Assembly: GCA_045544955.1 (NCBI GenBank)
Contig: JAZPZY010000043.1
Location: forward strand, 1-64,000
DNA from: SIG701 sp045544955
GTDB taxonomy: Bacteria > Bacillota > Clostridia > Oscillospirales > CAG-272
Direction of reading: 5' to 3'
Length of the DNA: 64,000 nucleotides
Shown here: positions 42,517-50,627 of the stretch, one piece after another
Numbering within the stretch: the first letter of the stretch is position 1
How the letters are laid out: each line of letters starts with the position of its first letter
Program-made: the position numbers and the translations under genes
Notes under the pieces: model-generated
Database searches by the model: none
Seen by the model: the letters and a program-made list of their open reading frames with translations, nothing else
What the model was told of the DNA's origin: nothing

Positions 42517-44628
42517 ATGGGAAAGATTCAGGTTTTAAGCTTTGACGTGGCGAATCTGATCGCGGCAGGCGAGGTGGTGGACCGCCCGGCTTCCGTGATA
42601 AAAGAACTGATGGAAAACGCCATCGACGCCGGTGCGACCTCCGTGACGGTGGAGATCCAGAACGGCGGCATTTCCTTTATGCGTGTGTCCGACGACGGAT
42701 GCGGCATGGAGCCGGATGAATTGCCCGTGGCGGTTCTCAGGCACGCCACCAGTAAGATCCGCACGGCGGGCGATTTGGACGGCATTGCCACTCTGGGCTT
42801 CCGCGGGGAAGCGTTGGCGGCTATTTCCTCCGTAGCAAAGGTGCGAATTTTTTCCAAAACCCACGATGCCGAGTTCGGTGCACTGCTTCAGTGCGACGGC
42901 GGCAGTGTGGTGAGCGTTACGGAAACCGGCTGTGCCCCCGGTACCACGGTGATCGTGGAGGAACTGTTTTTCAACGTGCCGGCCCGGCGCAAATTTCTCA
43001 AAAAGGATTCCACGGAAACGGTGGCCGTTTCCGGCGTGGTGGAGAAGATTGCCCTGTCCTCCCCGGAGATTTCCATAAAATATATCGCGGACGGGGAAGT
43101 GAAATTCATGACCGCCGGCGACGGAAATCTGAAAAATACCGTATACGCACTGTACGGCAGGGACACGGCAGCACGGCTTCTGCCCGTGGACCGCACGGAA
43201 GGCGGCATCCGCGTCAGCGGATTCGTTTCCGAGCCGTCGCTGATCCGCTCCAACCGGAATCAGGAAAACTTTTTCATCAACGGACGCTATATCAAGAGCC
43301 GCACCGCAACGGCAGCCTTGGAGCAGGCGTACGTCACACGGATTCCCCAGGAAAAATTCCCGGTCTGCGTTCTGAATATCGAGCTGAATCCCGCTGCCGT
43401 AGACGTAAACGTCCATCCGGCGAAGCTGGAGGTCAAATTCTCCAACGAGAAACTGATTTTCGACGCGGTGTACTATGCGGTGATGAGTCCGCTTGAGAAT
43501 ATCCCTTTGCGGCCGGAGCTGCGGATCGAAAGCCGCACGCCGGCGAAAGCCGCAGAGTCCCTTGGTGCGGCCGTACAGACAAAACCGACGGAGGAAGTAC
43601 AAAAAACGCCAAAGCCGGCGGATTCGTTCTGGATCAGCGGCGAGGATGCACGTAAGTTGTTTACGGCTACCCACGCAAAAGGTGATACGGTGAACGCCGT
43701 ACGGTCACAGGTGAAAATGGAAACTCCCGGTATGATGGCGGCCGCCCCCCGTGACATCCCTCCGGTACGGGTGCCGGATACGGTGACTCCCCTCACGGAA
43801 CCGACTCCCGTGGAGACACGGGGCGTGGAACTCCAGTCCGTACCGCCGCTGCCGCCTCTTCCTACTGACGAGGATGTGCCGCCGACGGAAGCGGAAGACA
43901 GAGCCGACATTCCCGCACCTCCGTTCCCCGTGCCGCCTGCATCGACGGAGACGGAGCCCCCGGCCCCCGTTCAGAAGCCGGCGGCTCCCATGCAGAAGCC
44001 AGCAGCTTCTGCAGAAGAAGAGCCGGAAATTCCCGATTACGTGATCGTGGGCGAAGCGTATAACACGTACGTGATCGTGCAGATCGAAGATCGGCTGATC
44101 TTTATCGATAAGCATGCCGCTCACGAGCGGATTCTGTTTGACCAGCTGCGTGCCCATCTCAAGGGCCGGGCGAAAAACGGACAGCTTCTGCTGGTGCCGA
44201 TCCGCCTGCCTATGACAGAGGAGCAGATCCTTGCGCTGGAGGAGAACAGGGCACATATCGAAGCCATCGGCTTCGGATTCAAAAAAGAAGAGGGCGGCGT
44301 CGATGTAACGGAGATTCCCACGGAGATCCATCGGGACGACACGGAAAACATGCTTCTGACGCTGGCGGATCGGCTGGCGGAGGGCGTTGGTACGGTGGAA
44401 AGCACGTCGCTGGAGTTTTTTGAAGAAAAGCTGTATCAGGCATCCTGCAAGGCGGCCATCAAGGGCGGCCGGCTGTACAGCATCGAAAACATACGCTGGA
44501 TCTGTGACCGTATCCTGCAGAAGCCGAAAGACGGTGGATCTGTGATCCGCACCTGTCCCCACGGACGTTCCGTGGCATTTGAACTTCGCAAAAATTCGAT
44601 AGAAAGGCAGTTTTCCCGTATCGTGTGA
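42517..44628 (+). CDS. mutL: DNA mismatch repair protein MutL
   Basis: A 703-aa MutL. The N-terminal GHKL ATPase has ELMENAIDAGA, DDGCGM and GFRGEALAAISSV. A long Pro/Thr/Glu-rich linker covers about residues 335-505. The C-terminal dimer domain carries the endonuclease-type motif DKHAAHERILFD (Gln to Lys and final Glu to Asp relative to DQHAxxExxxxE) and the zinc-site motifs SCKAAIKGG and CPHGRS. It therefore looks like a nicking MutL, as in organisms without MutH. Confidence 0.95.
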   Translation: MGKIQVLSFDVANLIAAGEVVDRPASVIKELMENAIDAGATSVTVEIQNGGISFMRVSDDGCGMEPDELPVAVLRHATSKIRTAGDLDGIATLGFRGEALAAISSVAKVRIFSKTHDAEFGALLQCDGGSVVSVTETGCAPGTTVIVEELFFNVPARRKFLKKDSTETVAVSGVVEKIALSSPEISIKYIADGEVKFMTAGDGNLKNTVYALYGRDTAARLLPVDRTEGGIRVSGFVSEPSLIRSNRNQENFFINGRYIKSRTATAALEQAYVTRIPQEKFPVCVLNIELNPAAVDVNVHPAKLEVKFSNEKLIFDAVYYAVMSPLENIPLRPELRIESRTPAKAAESLGAAVQTKPTEEVQKTPKPADSFWISGEDARKLFTATHAKGDTVNAVRSQVKMETPGMMAAAPRDIPPVRVPDTVTPLTEPTPVETRGVELQSVPPLPPLPTDEDVPPTEAEDRADIPAPPFPVPPASTETEPPAPVQKPAAPMQKPAASAEEEPEIPDYVIVGEAYNTYVIVQIEDRLIFIDKHAAHERILFDQLRAHLKGRAKNGQLLLVPIRLPMTEEQILALEENRAHIEAIGFGFKKEEGGVDVTEIPTEIHRDDTENMLLTLADRLAEGVGTVESTSLEFFEEKLYQASCKAAIKGGRLYSIENIRWICDRILQKPKDGGSVIRTCPHGRSVAFELRKNSIERQFSRIV

Positions 44629-44649
44629 TGCGGGTGACAGATATATCCA

Positions 44650-45786
44650 ATGTTTGAACTGATTAAAACGGACGGCACTGCCCGGCGCGGCAGACTGATC
44701 ACGCCCCACGGCGTGATCGAGACACCGGTGTTTATGAACGTAGCCACCTGCGGTGCCATCAAGGGCGGTCTTGCCGCCGAGGATCTTCGTGAGATCAACT
44801 GCCAGGTCATGCTGTCCAATACGTATCATCTCCACATCCGTCCCGGTGATAATCTGGTGGCGGAAATGGGAGGCCTTCAGAAATTCACCGGCTGGACGGG
44901 ACCGACGCTTACGGACAGCGGCGGATTTCAGGTGTTCTCCCTGGCGGCACTCCGGCGGATCAAGGAAGAGGGCGTGTATTTTGCCTCTCATATCGACGGA
45001 AAACGGATCTTCATGGGCCCGGAAGAGAGTATGCAGATCCAGTCGCATCTGGGCTCCACCATCGCTATGGCTTTTGACGAGTGTATCGAAAATCCGGCGG
45101 AATATAACTATACGAAAGCATCCACCGACCGCACGGTGCGCTGGCTGCTCCGCTGTAAAACGGAGCTGGATCGGCTCAACAGCCTGCCCGGTACCATAAA
45201 CCCAAAACAGATGCTGTTCGGCATCAATCAGGGATCCACCTACGAGGATCTCCGCATCCGGCACATGAAGCAGATCGCAGAAATGGATCTGGACGGCTAC
45301 GCCATCGGCGGTCTTGCCGTAGGTGAGGAGGCGGAGGAAATGTACCGCATTATCGAGGCGGTGGAGCCGTATATGCCTACCCATAAACCCCGGTATCTCA
45401 TGGGCGTGGGCACGCCTCAGAATATTCTGGAGGCGGTGCACCGGGGCGTGGATTTCTTCGACTGCGTAATGCCGTCCCGCAACGCCCGGCACGGTAATCT
45501 CTTCACGTGGCGCGGAAAGATGAACGTACTGAACGAGAAATACGCCCGCGACGATCGCCCCATCGACGAGAATTGCGGATGCCCTGCCTGCCGCCATCAC
45601 AGCCGCAGCTACATCCGCCATCTGATCAAGGCAAAGGAAGCACTGGGCATGCGCCTTGCCTGCATGCACAATCTGTATTTTTATAATGAGCTGATGCAGA
45701 AGATCCGCGATGCACTGGACGGGGACTATTTCGAAAGCTTCTATCAGAAATACCACGAGCTGCTGGCCGAGCGTGCAGAGGACTGA
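44650..45786 (+). CDS. tgt: Queuine tRNA-ribosyltransferase (Tgt)
   Basis: A 378-aa tRNA-guanine transglycosylase that exchanges G34 for preQ1 in GUN-anticodon tRNAs. Motifs are MNVATCGAIKGG, the substrate-binding TDSGGFQVFSL, the catalytic region FDCVMPSRNARHG, and the zinc site CGCPACRHHSRSYI with CMHNL. Length is typical. It follows mutL by 21 nt with a weak SD. Confidence 0.97.
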   Translation: MFELIKTDGTARRGRLITPHGVIETPVFMNVATCGAIKGGLAAEDLREINCQVMLSNTYHLHIRPGDNLVAEMGGLQKFTGWTGPTLTDSGGFQVFSLAALRRIKEEGVYFASHIDGKRIFMGPEESMQIQSHLGSTIAMAFDECIENPAEYNYTKASTDRTVRWLLRCKTELDRLNSLPGTINPKQMLFGINQGSTYEDLRIRHMKQIAEMDLDGYAIGGLAVGEEAEEMYRIIEAVEPYMPTHKPRYLMGVGTPQNILEAVHRGVDFFDCVMPSRNARHGNLFTWRGKMNVLNEKYARDDRPIDENCGCPACRHHSRSYIRHLIKAKEALGMRLACMHNLYFYNELMQKIRDALDGDYFESFYQKYHELLAERAED

Positions 45787-45820
45787 CAAGCACCTTTATC
45801 ATAAAAATCCACCTATGCTG

Positions 45821-45863
45821 AGATATGCACTCCAAATGTGTCTGACTTTTGGGGTGCATATCT
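45821..45863. repeat. Imperfect palindrome resembling joined IS3/IS150-type terminal repeats
   Basis: A 13-bp stem (45821-45833 with 45851-45863, one mismatch) continues inward with AAA/TTT pairing. Read on the minus strand, the TGCACCCCAAAAGTCAGACA run resembles the terminal inverted repeats of IS150-group IS3 elements. No transposase remains. It lies at the border between the core tgt block and the accessory region. No U-tract follows, so it is not an ordinary terminator. Confidence 0.4.
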
Positions 45864-45901
45864 TATTAGCGTTCACTCCGGGATATTTTTTTGCAAAAAA
45901 A

Positions 45902-45937
45902 GAGAACCGTGAAATGAAACTGTCGGTCCTCTTTTTT
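45902..45937. terminator. Bidirectional terminator between tgt and the M28 peptidase gene
   Basis: GAGAACCG (45902-45909) pairs with CGGTCCTC (45924-45931), with one mismatch, between an A-run and a T-run. It can end both converging genes. Confidence 0.65.
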
Positions 45938-45975
45938 CTATAATTCATATATGCGGTTTACGTTTATTGTTTCGA

Positions 45976-47133
45976 TTACTTGACGGTGCCGGAGGCGAGC
46001 TGCCTAATCATGTCAGCCGAGATCTCTGCAAACTTCGCCAGCTTGTCCATATCTACGGTTTCAATGGTATCGTCAGAGGTATGGAGATTGCGGAAGGTCT
46101 GACGGTCGTAGAGCCATATTGTCGGGATGCCTGCGAGACTGAAGGCTTTATCGTCGCCTGCAAGTGTTGCTTCGATGGTGTTGAGGCAGTAGTTGACTTC
46201 GGGGAGTTTTTCCCTGTGACTAATCTCAAATTCGGGTGTACCGAGGATGAGTCCGCAGTCGTCGGTGTTGTAGAACCAGCGGATGTCTTCATCCTTGTGG
46301 CGGTTTACATAGTCAGCACTTCCGGGAGGGCATCCGCCTCTGTTTGGGATATACTCTTCGGCAGAGAACGCCGCAAATTCGACGGTCATACCCGGGTCAT
46401 AGTCACGGAGCAGACGAGCCGTTTCCATCAGTACAGCAGTACCCGCGGCATTGTCACCTGCACCTTGAGTAAGCGGAGCTGTATCAAAATGCGCACCGTA
46501 TACGCCCTTGACGTCACCCGAACCGATCTTTGCGATTACATTGTAAACGGTGGTGTCAAACGGTTCGGCATCGACTGTCAGACGGTAGGTATCGTTCGGA
46601 TTTGCGATTATATCGTAGACGCCCTGCTTAGCAGCGGCAAGCGTTGCGATCTTAGAAATGTAAGCCGAACGGACAATCTTTGAACTTGGTGCCGTATCGG
46701 TATGACCGGTGCTCATAAATATAGCTGCCGCCGCACCGAGGTCTTCAAGTTCCTTTGCCATGTCGCATCTGTCGACTACTCTTCCGCCGATTTTTTTGAT
46801 GAACACGATCTTATCCTTGACATCAAGTTCGGCAAACGGTTTGCTTCCATCATATATAACAGGTACGCCGGTGACATCGCAGGAAGCCGAGAAGTAGTTG
46901 GCGATAACAGAGCTTACGGGTCTGTTCTTTGTTACATTGAACAGCGAATATGAACGGCAATTCCAGCCGCGTACGGGATATTCCTCACGGCGGACGTCAA
47001 GTCCGAGCGATTTCCAGTACTCTTCGATGTACAGAGCCGCTTGCTTTTCGCCGTCAGATCCGCAGTGACGTGAACCGCAGTCGAGGCAAAGTTTTTTCAT
47101 GTGAGCCTTTACGTTGGCGAGTGTTTTGTTCAT
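45976..47133 (-). CDS. M28-family zinc aminopeptidase, cytoplasmic type
   Basis: A 385-aa peptidase with an inserted PA-like domain (about residues 85-200). The M28 metal-site residues are visible in YGAHFDTAPLTQGAGDNAAG, FAAFSAEEY, NTDDCGLILG and the final NLHTSDDTI. There is no signal peptide. M28 enzymes remove N-terminal residues from peptides. Base composition appears lower in GC than in the flanking core genes, which fits acquisition. It is monocistronic behind a long structured leader and has a clear GGAGG SD. Confidence 0.88.
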   Translation of the reverse strand: MNKTLANVKAHMKKLCLDCGSRHCGSDGEKQAALYIEEYWKSLGLDVRREEYPVRGWNCRSYSLFNVTKNRPVSSVIANYFSASCDVTGVPVIYDGSKPFAELDVKDKIVFIKKIGGRVVDRCDMAKELEDLGAAAAIFMSTGHTDTAPSSKIVRSAYISKIATLAAAKQGVYDIIANPNDTYRLTVDAEPFDTTVYNVIAKIGSGDVKGVYGAHFDTAPLTQGAGDNAAGTAVLMETARLLRDYDPGMTVEFAAFSAEEYIPNRGGCPPGSADYVNRHKDEDIRWFYNTDDCGLILGTPEFEISHREKLPEVNYCLNTIEATLAGDDKAFSLAGIPTIWLYDRQTFRNLHTSDDTIETVDMDKLAKFAEISADMIRQLASGTVK

Positions 47134-47164
47134 TTATATACCTCCGCATAAAATCATTTTGATG

Positions 47165-47259
47165 TTGCCGCAAGCTGTCGAAGCAGTCGGCAATTCACCT
47201 CAGTTTCGTAAGCAAGACGGTCGAGGTCAACTTTTTCAAACCGTATTAGCCTTTACGAA
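47165..47259 (-). ncRNA. Structured 5' leader of the M28 peptidase mRNA
   Basis: The leader of about 145 nt can form an outer stem (TTCGTAA/TTACGAA, 47253-47259 with 47205-47211) enclosing ACGGT/ACCGT (47240-47244 with 47217-47221), and a separate stem TTGCCG/CGGCAA (47188-47193 with 47165-47170) just before the SD. It matches no riboswitch class that I recognise. Confidence 0.3.
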
Positions 47260-47285
47260 CAGGAAGTTTTTTGGAAGACGTATAT

Positions 47286-47315
47286 ATGTTAATATCTAAA
47301 CACGAAAAAAGTCAA
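47286..47315 (-). promoter_or_regulatory. Promoter of the M28 peptidase gene
   Basis: On the minus strand TTGACT (47315-47310) and TAACAT (47291-47286) are 18 bp apart in an AT-rich tract. Confidence 0.6.
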
Positions 47316-47342
47316 TACCTTTTTCAAAATTTACTTATAATT

Positions 47343-47959
47343 TTAGTCTTCGTAAACTGTTGAAAATCCAACTTCATTGCTTAAAATATCAGGCGAATGG
47401 AATAAAAGCGTCGTATATTCTCCGTTTCCGTAATTATTCACAAATGCCTGGCTTTTTTCTAAAGAATATGTATTACCCGTAGGAATTTTTTCTTCAAAAT
47501 TCTTAGGATAATAACATTCATCACCGCATAAAAGAAATTTTCCTGCATAAACGATGCAAGAACCCACTGAGTGACCGCCGTATCTTTCTATTATTACGTT
47601 TTCATCAACGGTAAATTTTTCGTCAAATATATTTACATTTTCTCTTCCATCTATATAGGACTTCGCCTTCTGCGCTTCCTCCCTCTGGATGTGTACCGTT
47701 GCTTTTTTATAATAGCCTAAATTGTCAATATGGTCAAAATGGGCATGTGTTATTAAAACATCTGTTATATCATCGGGTGTGAGTCTGTATTGAGCAAGGA
47801 GTTCTGTTGTCATGGAATAGACATAAAATTTGTACCGCTCCTTGCCTTCGCAACCAACATCTACCAAGATATTCTTTTTGTCAGTTTGTATAAGATAAAA
47901 ACAAAATGACATGGGAGAGTAACCGTTTGGTCGCTCTCGGCGGTAATTTTATTTAGCAT
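47343..47959 (-). pseudogene. Frameshifted metallo-beta-lactamase-fold hydrolase
   Basis: The 3' part encodes MSFCFYLIQTDKKNILVDVG, the metal-site motif THAHFDHIDN, GHSVGS and CGDECYY, so the domain is an MBL-fold hydrolase of the lactonase type. The usual N-terminal strand lies in another frame directly upstream (VYMLNKITAESDQTVTLP). Adding one base near 47912 would join TVTLP to MSFCF. No SD precedes the MSFCF ATG. The gene is strongly AT-rich compared with neighbours, which suggests foreign origin and decay. A sequencing error is possible. Confidence 0.65.
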
Positions 47960-48005
47960 ATAAACTTGCTTTATCGCAGGTACGCCTAAGGCGGTCCTTT
48001 TTATT

Positions 48006-48770
48006 TTATTGCATAAAAACTTCATAATTCCCATACGCCACTTTTTCGAGGATCTCGTTTTCACACCGGCAGGTTTCAAGATTCAGCTGCTGACACTTGA
48101 AGGTGTACAGCGGAAATCCCGCACCGAAAATCACTTTATCCGGGCTTACCGTTTCAAAAAGCACGTCATAGGTGAAAAGAACGTGCTTAAAACAGGCTGT
48201 GTCCACCCATACGTTGGGCGTGCGGTTCACTTCCTGTGCAATCTTCATGATTTCCGTATTATACGCGCCGGAAATCAGAAATTTCGTTTCGGGGCACTTT
48301 TTCGCAAGTTCAATCACTTTCAGTGCCGGCTGCACCTTCTGGTACAGCAGATAGTCGATCCGTTCGTCTTCCATGCGGGAGGTAACGATTACCCGAAGCC
48401 CCGCTATTCCGGCTTCTTTGCAGAACGTTACTATCTTTTCGTCATCCGGCGAGTAGCCGTGATAGGAAGGGTAGAGACGCACAGCGGCGGCGTTCAGCTC
48501 GTCCTTGCCTTTTGCGAGATCGTCAACAGCACCGGGCAGCAGGGGATTTGCACTCATGGCAAAACGGTATCCCGGGTGTGCGTTTACGATGCCGGCGGCA
48601 TCCGCATCGCTTTCGTACGGATCGTTGTAAAACACGCTTTCCAGACACCCAACAAGACCGCCGTGCACGTCGTCCTTTTTATGAACCGCAAGAAGATCGT
48701 CTATGGTGTTTTTGTATAGCTTCCGGAACGGCCAGCTGCCGATAAATCCGCAGACGTCATACGTTTTCAT
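48006..48770 (-). CDS. Amidohydrolase-like protein lacking metal ligands
   Basis: A 254-aa protein with the amidohydrolase-2 barrel layout but without its metal site. The HxH position reads VCGFIGSWPF, the strand-5 and strand-6 His positions read VIVTSRMED and FLISGAYN, and the GTD position reads FGAGFPLY. It starts in a 4-nt ATGA overlap with the stop of the intact amidohydrolase upstream, so the two are made together. A non-catalytic or substrate-binding partner subunit is the simplest reading. Confidence 0.75.
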   Translation of the reverse strand: MKTYDVCGFIGSWPFRKLYKNTIDDLLAVHKKDDVHGGLVGCLESVFYNDPYESDADAAGIVNAHPGYRFAMSANPLLPGAVDDLAKGKDELNAAAVRLYPSYHGYSPDDEKIVTFCKEAGIAGLRVIVTSRMEDERIDYLLYQKVQPALKVIELAKKCPETKFLISGAYNTEIMKIAQEVNRTPNVWVDTACFKHVLFTYDVLFETVSPDKVIFGAGFPLYTFKCQQLNLETCRCENEILEKVAYGNYEVFMQ

Positions 48771-49513
48771 ATTCTGTCCCCCAGGTTGAATAGTTTCACG
48801 GCGTTGTTATACAGAATGTCTTCTCTTTCCCTATCGCTAAGATCCGCCTCCAGCACCTGTCCGTAGTTCATGGTAAACGTGCCCGGCATATCCGTGCCGA
48901 ACAGGATCCGGTCCGTGCCGATCTGACGCACCGTGTAATCCAGATCATCCCGACGGTAGATAGAGCCGCTGATATCCACGAACACGTTTTGATAGTCCCG
49001 GATCGCCTTGATTCCGTGGTAACAGTTAGCCCCCAGGTGTGCCATAATAAGCTTTGCCTCCGGATATCGCACGGCGAGATTTTTCACGTTCGCCCCCGTG
49101 GATTCAAATTCCAGCTGTCCCACCGTTTTCACAAAACTGTGAATTAGAACGGGAATATCATACCGTATGCACTGTTCGACAAGGGGATATACCCGGGGAT
49201 CATCGCAAAGGGTGGATACCCACAGCTTCATGCCGATCATGCCCCGCTCCTCTACGCCCCGCTTCAGTACGTCCATGGCGTTTCTAAGGGCAGGATTCAC
49301 ATATTCGTACCCCAGAAAGTTTTTCGGATACTTCTTACAGATCCGATAAACCTCACCGCTCAAAAATTCGATTTCTTCTTCATCGGGATTATGACTTTGC
49401 AGCGGAGAAATAAAGACCTTGTCAATGCCGTACAGCTCACAGGCTTCGATCAATTGCTGCGCGTTGGCATCCACTTTCCGGCCCCAGATGTGGGCGTGCA
49501 CGTCGATAATCAT
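48767..49513 (-). CDS. Amidohydrolase-family metal-dependent hydrolase (PF04909 type)
   Basis: A 248-aa compact amidohydrolase. Metal ligands appear complete: IIDVHAHIW (HxH), VLIHSFVKT, IMAHLGANCYHG and ILFGTDMPG. Enzymes of this group are lactonases, decarboxylases or hydrolases. It is coupled to the ligand-less paralogue downstream and follows a D-2-hydroxyacid dehydrogenase gene by about 90 nt. A lactonase role in sugar-acid catabolism would fit, but is inferred. Confidence 0.85.
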   Translation of the reverse strand: MIIDVHAHIWGRKVDANAQQLIEACELYGIDKVFISPLQSHNPDEEEIEFLSGEVYRICKKYPKNFLGYEYVNPALRNAMDVLKRGVEERGMIGMKLWVSTLCDDPRVYPLVEQCIRYDIPVLIHSFVKTVGQLEFESTGANVKNLAVRYPEAKLIMAHLGANCYHGIKAIRDYQNVFVDISGSIYRRDDLDYTVRQIGTDRILFGTDMPGTFTMNYGQVLEADLSDREREDILYNNAVKLFNLGDRI

Positions 49514-49546
49514 AAAAACGCCGTCTCTCCTTTACGTAAGAGATAC

Positions 49547-49573
49547 GTGGGAGCCGACTGTGCCGGCTCCCAC
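49547..49573 (-). promoter_or_regulatory. Intercistronic hairpin in the second catabolic operon
   Basis: GTGGGAGCCG (49547-49556) pairs perfectly with CGGCTCCCAC (49564-49573). No U-tract follows on the minus strand, so it is more likely an RNA stabilising or processing element, or a partial terminator, between the dehydrogenase and the amidohydrolase pair. Confidence 0.4.
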
Positions 49574-49604
49574 AAAAACAGGATCGTATCTTTTAGAAGA
49601 TGCT

Positions 49605-50594
49605 TTACGCCATGGTGGCGAGCATTTCTTTCTTTACTTCGCAGGATAGGGGTTCGCCTTTCAGGAACAGTTCGATTTCCTCCACGACGTGGGCGCCGAT
49701 CCGGAGTCTGCCGTTGCTGGCAAGACCGGCCAGATGGGGTGTCATAATAACGTTCGGGAGTGTGCGAAGCGGATTGTCAGCAAGCGGCGGTTCGGGATCG
49801 AACACGTCCAGACAAGCGTACCGCAGATTGCCTGCCGCCATGTGCTCGTACAGAGCCTGCTCGTCGATGAGCGAGCCGCGGGAGGTATTGATGAGGATGG
49901 CATCCTGTTTCATCAGTTTCAGCGTATCGGCGTTGATCATATGATACGTTGCGGGAATGGAGGGCGCGTGCACGGACAGAATATCAGATTCGCGGAAGAG
50001 TTCTTCCAGTTCCACCTTTTTCGCACCCATTGCCTCTGCCTGTTCTGCCGTTACAAAGGGATCGTAGAGCATAATGTTCACGCCGAAGTTGCCCATGAGT
50101 TTGATGAAGTGTCTGCCAACGAAGCCGGCGCTGATAACGCCCACGTTCAGCTCGTACAACTCGCGGCACTCACCGCGGCGCTCACGGAAGCCGCCGTTGT
50201 GAATGTCTGCGTTTACGTTGAAGAAGTTCTTGGAAGCGGAGATGGCAAAACCGAGGGCACATTCCGCAACGCCGATGCCGAGGGGCTTGGTGGAGGCGTC
50301 CACGCGGATGCCGCGATCCCAAAGATCGTCTGTAACAATAGGCTTTACCGTACCGGCGGCATGGATAACCAGCTGCAGATTGGGAGCCACGTCCAGCACA
50401 TCTGCCGTCAGACTCTGGCTTCCCCAGGAGGTAATGGCAATGTCCGCGCCGGCAAGGGTGGGCTTGATTGCCTCGGGAGTAAGATCATCGGAGGGATGGA
50501 TAACCACTTCACCGAACGTGCGGAGTTTATCAAGTGCTTTATTGGTAAAGAGTACGGGAACCTGGGAGTTTTTGAATATCAGTGCGATTTTCAT
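49605..50594 (-). CDS. D-isomer-specific 2-hydroxyacid dehydrogenase family protein
   Basis: A 329-aa NAD-dependent dehydrogenase. The dinucleotide motif is the variant VGVISAGFVGR in place of GxGxxG. The catalytic Arg is in INTSRGSLID, Glu in DVFDPEPPL, and His in MTPHLAG. The family reduces 2-keto acids or oxidises 2-hydroxy acids. Here it lies between the enolase-superfamily gene and the amidohydrolase pair, so it probably handles a 2-keto acid made by dehydration (inference). Confidence 0.88.
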   Translation of the reverse strand: MKIALIFKNSQVPVLFTNKALDKLRTFGEVVIHPSDDLTPEAIKPTLAGADIAITSWGSQSLTADVLDVAPNLQLVIHAAGTVKPIVTDDLWDRGIRVDASTKPLGIGVAECALGFAISASKNFFNVNADIHNGGFRERRGECRELYELNVGVISAGFVGRHFIKLMGNFGVNIMLYDPFVTAEQAEAMGAKKVELEELFRESDILSVHAPSIPATYHMINADTLKLMKQDAILINTSRGSLIDEQALYEHMAAGNLRYACLDVFDPEPPLADNPLRTLPNVIMTPHLAGLASNGRLRIGAHVVEEIELFLKGEPLSCEVKKEMLATMA

Positions 50595-50627
50595 GACGTA
50601 TTCCTTTCAGTATGTAAAGATTTTGTT

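Noticed and set aside
43705..45789. Open frame of about 690 codons antisense to mutL and tgt
   Set aside because: Both sense genes are certain; the antisense product is unlike any known protein.
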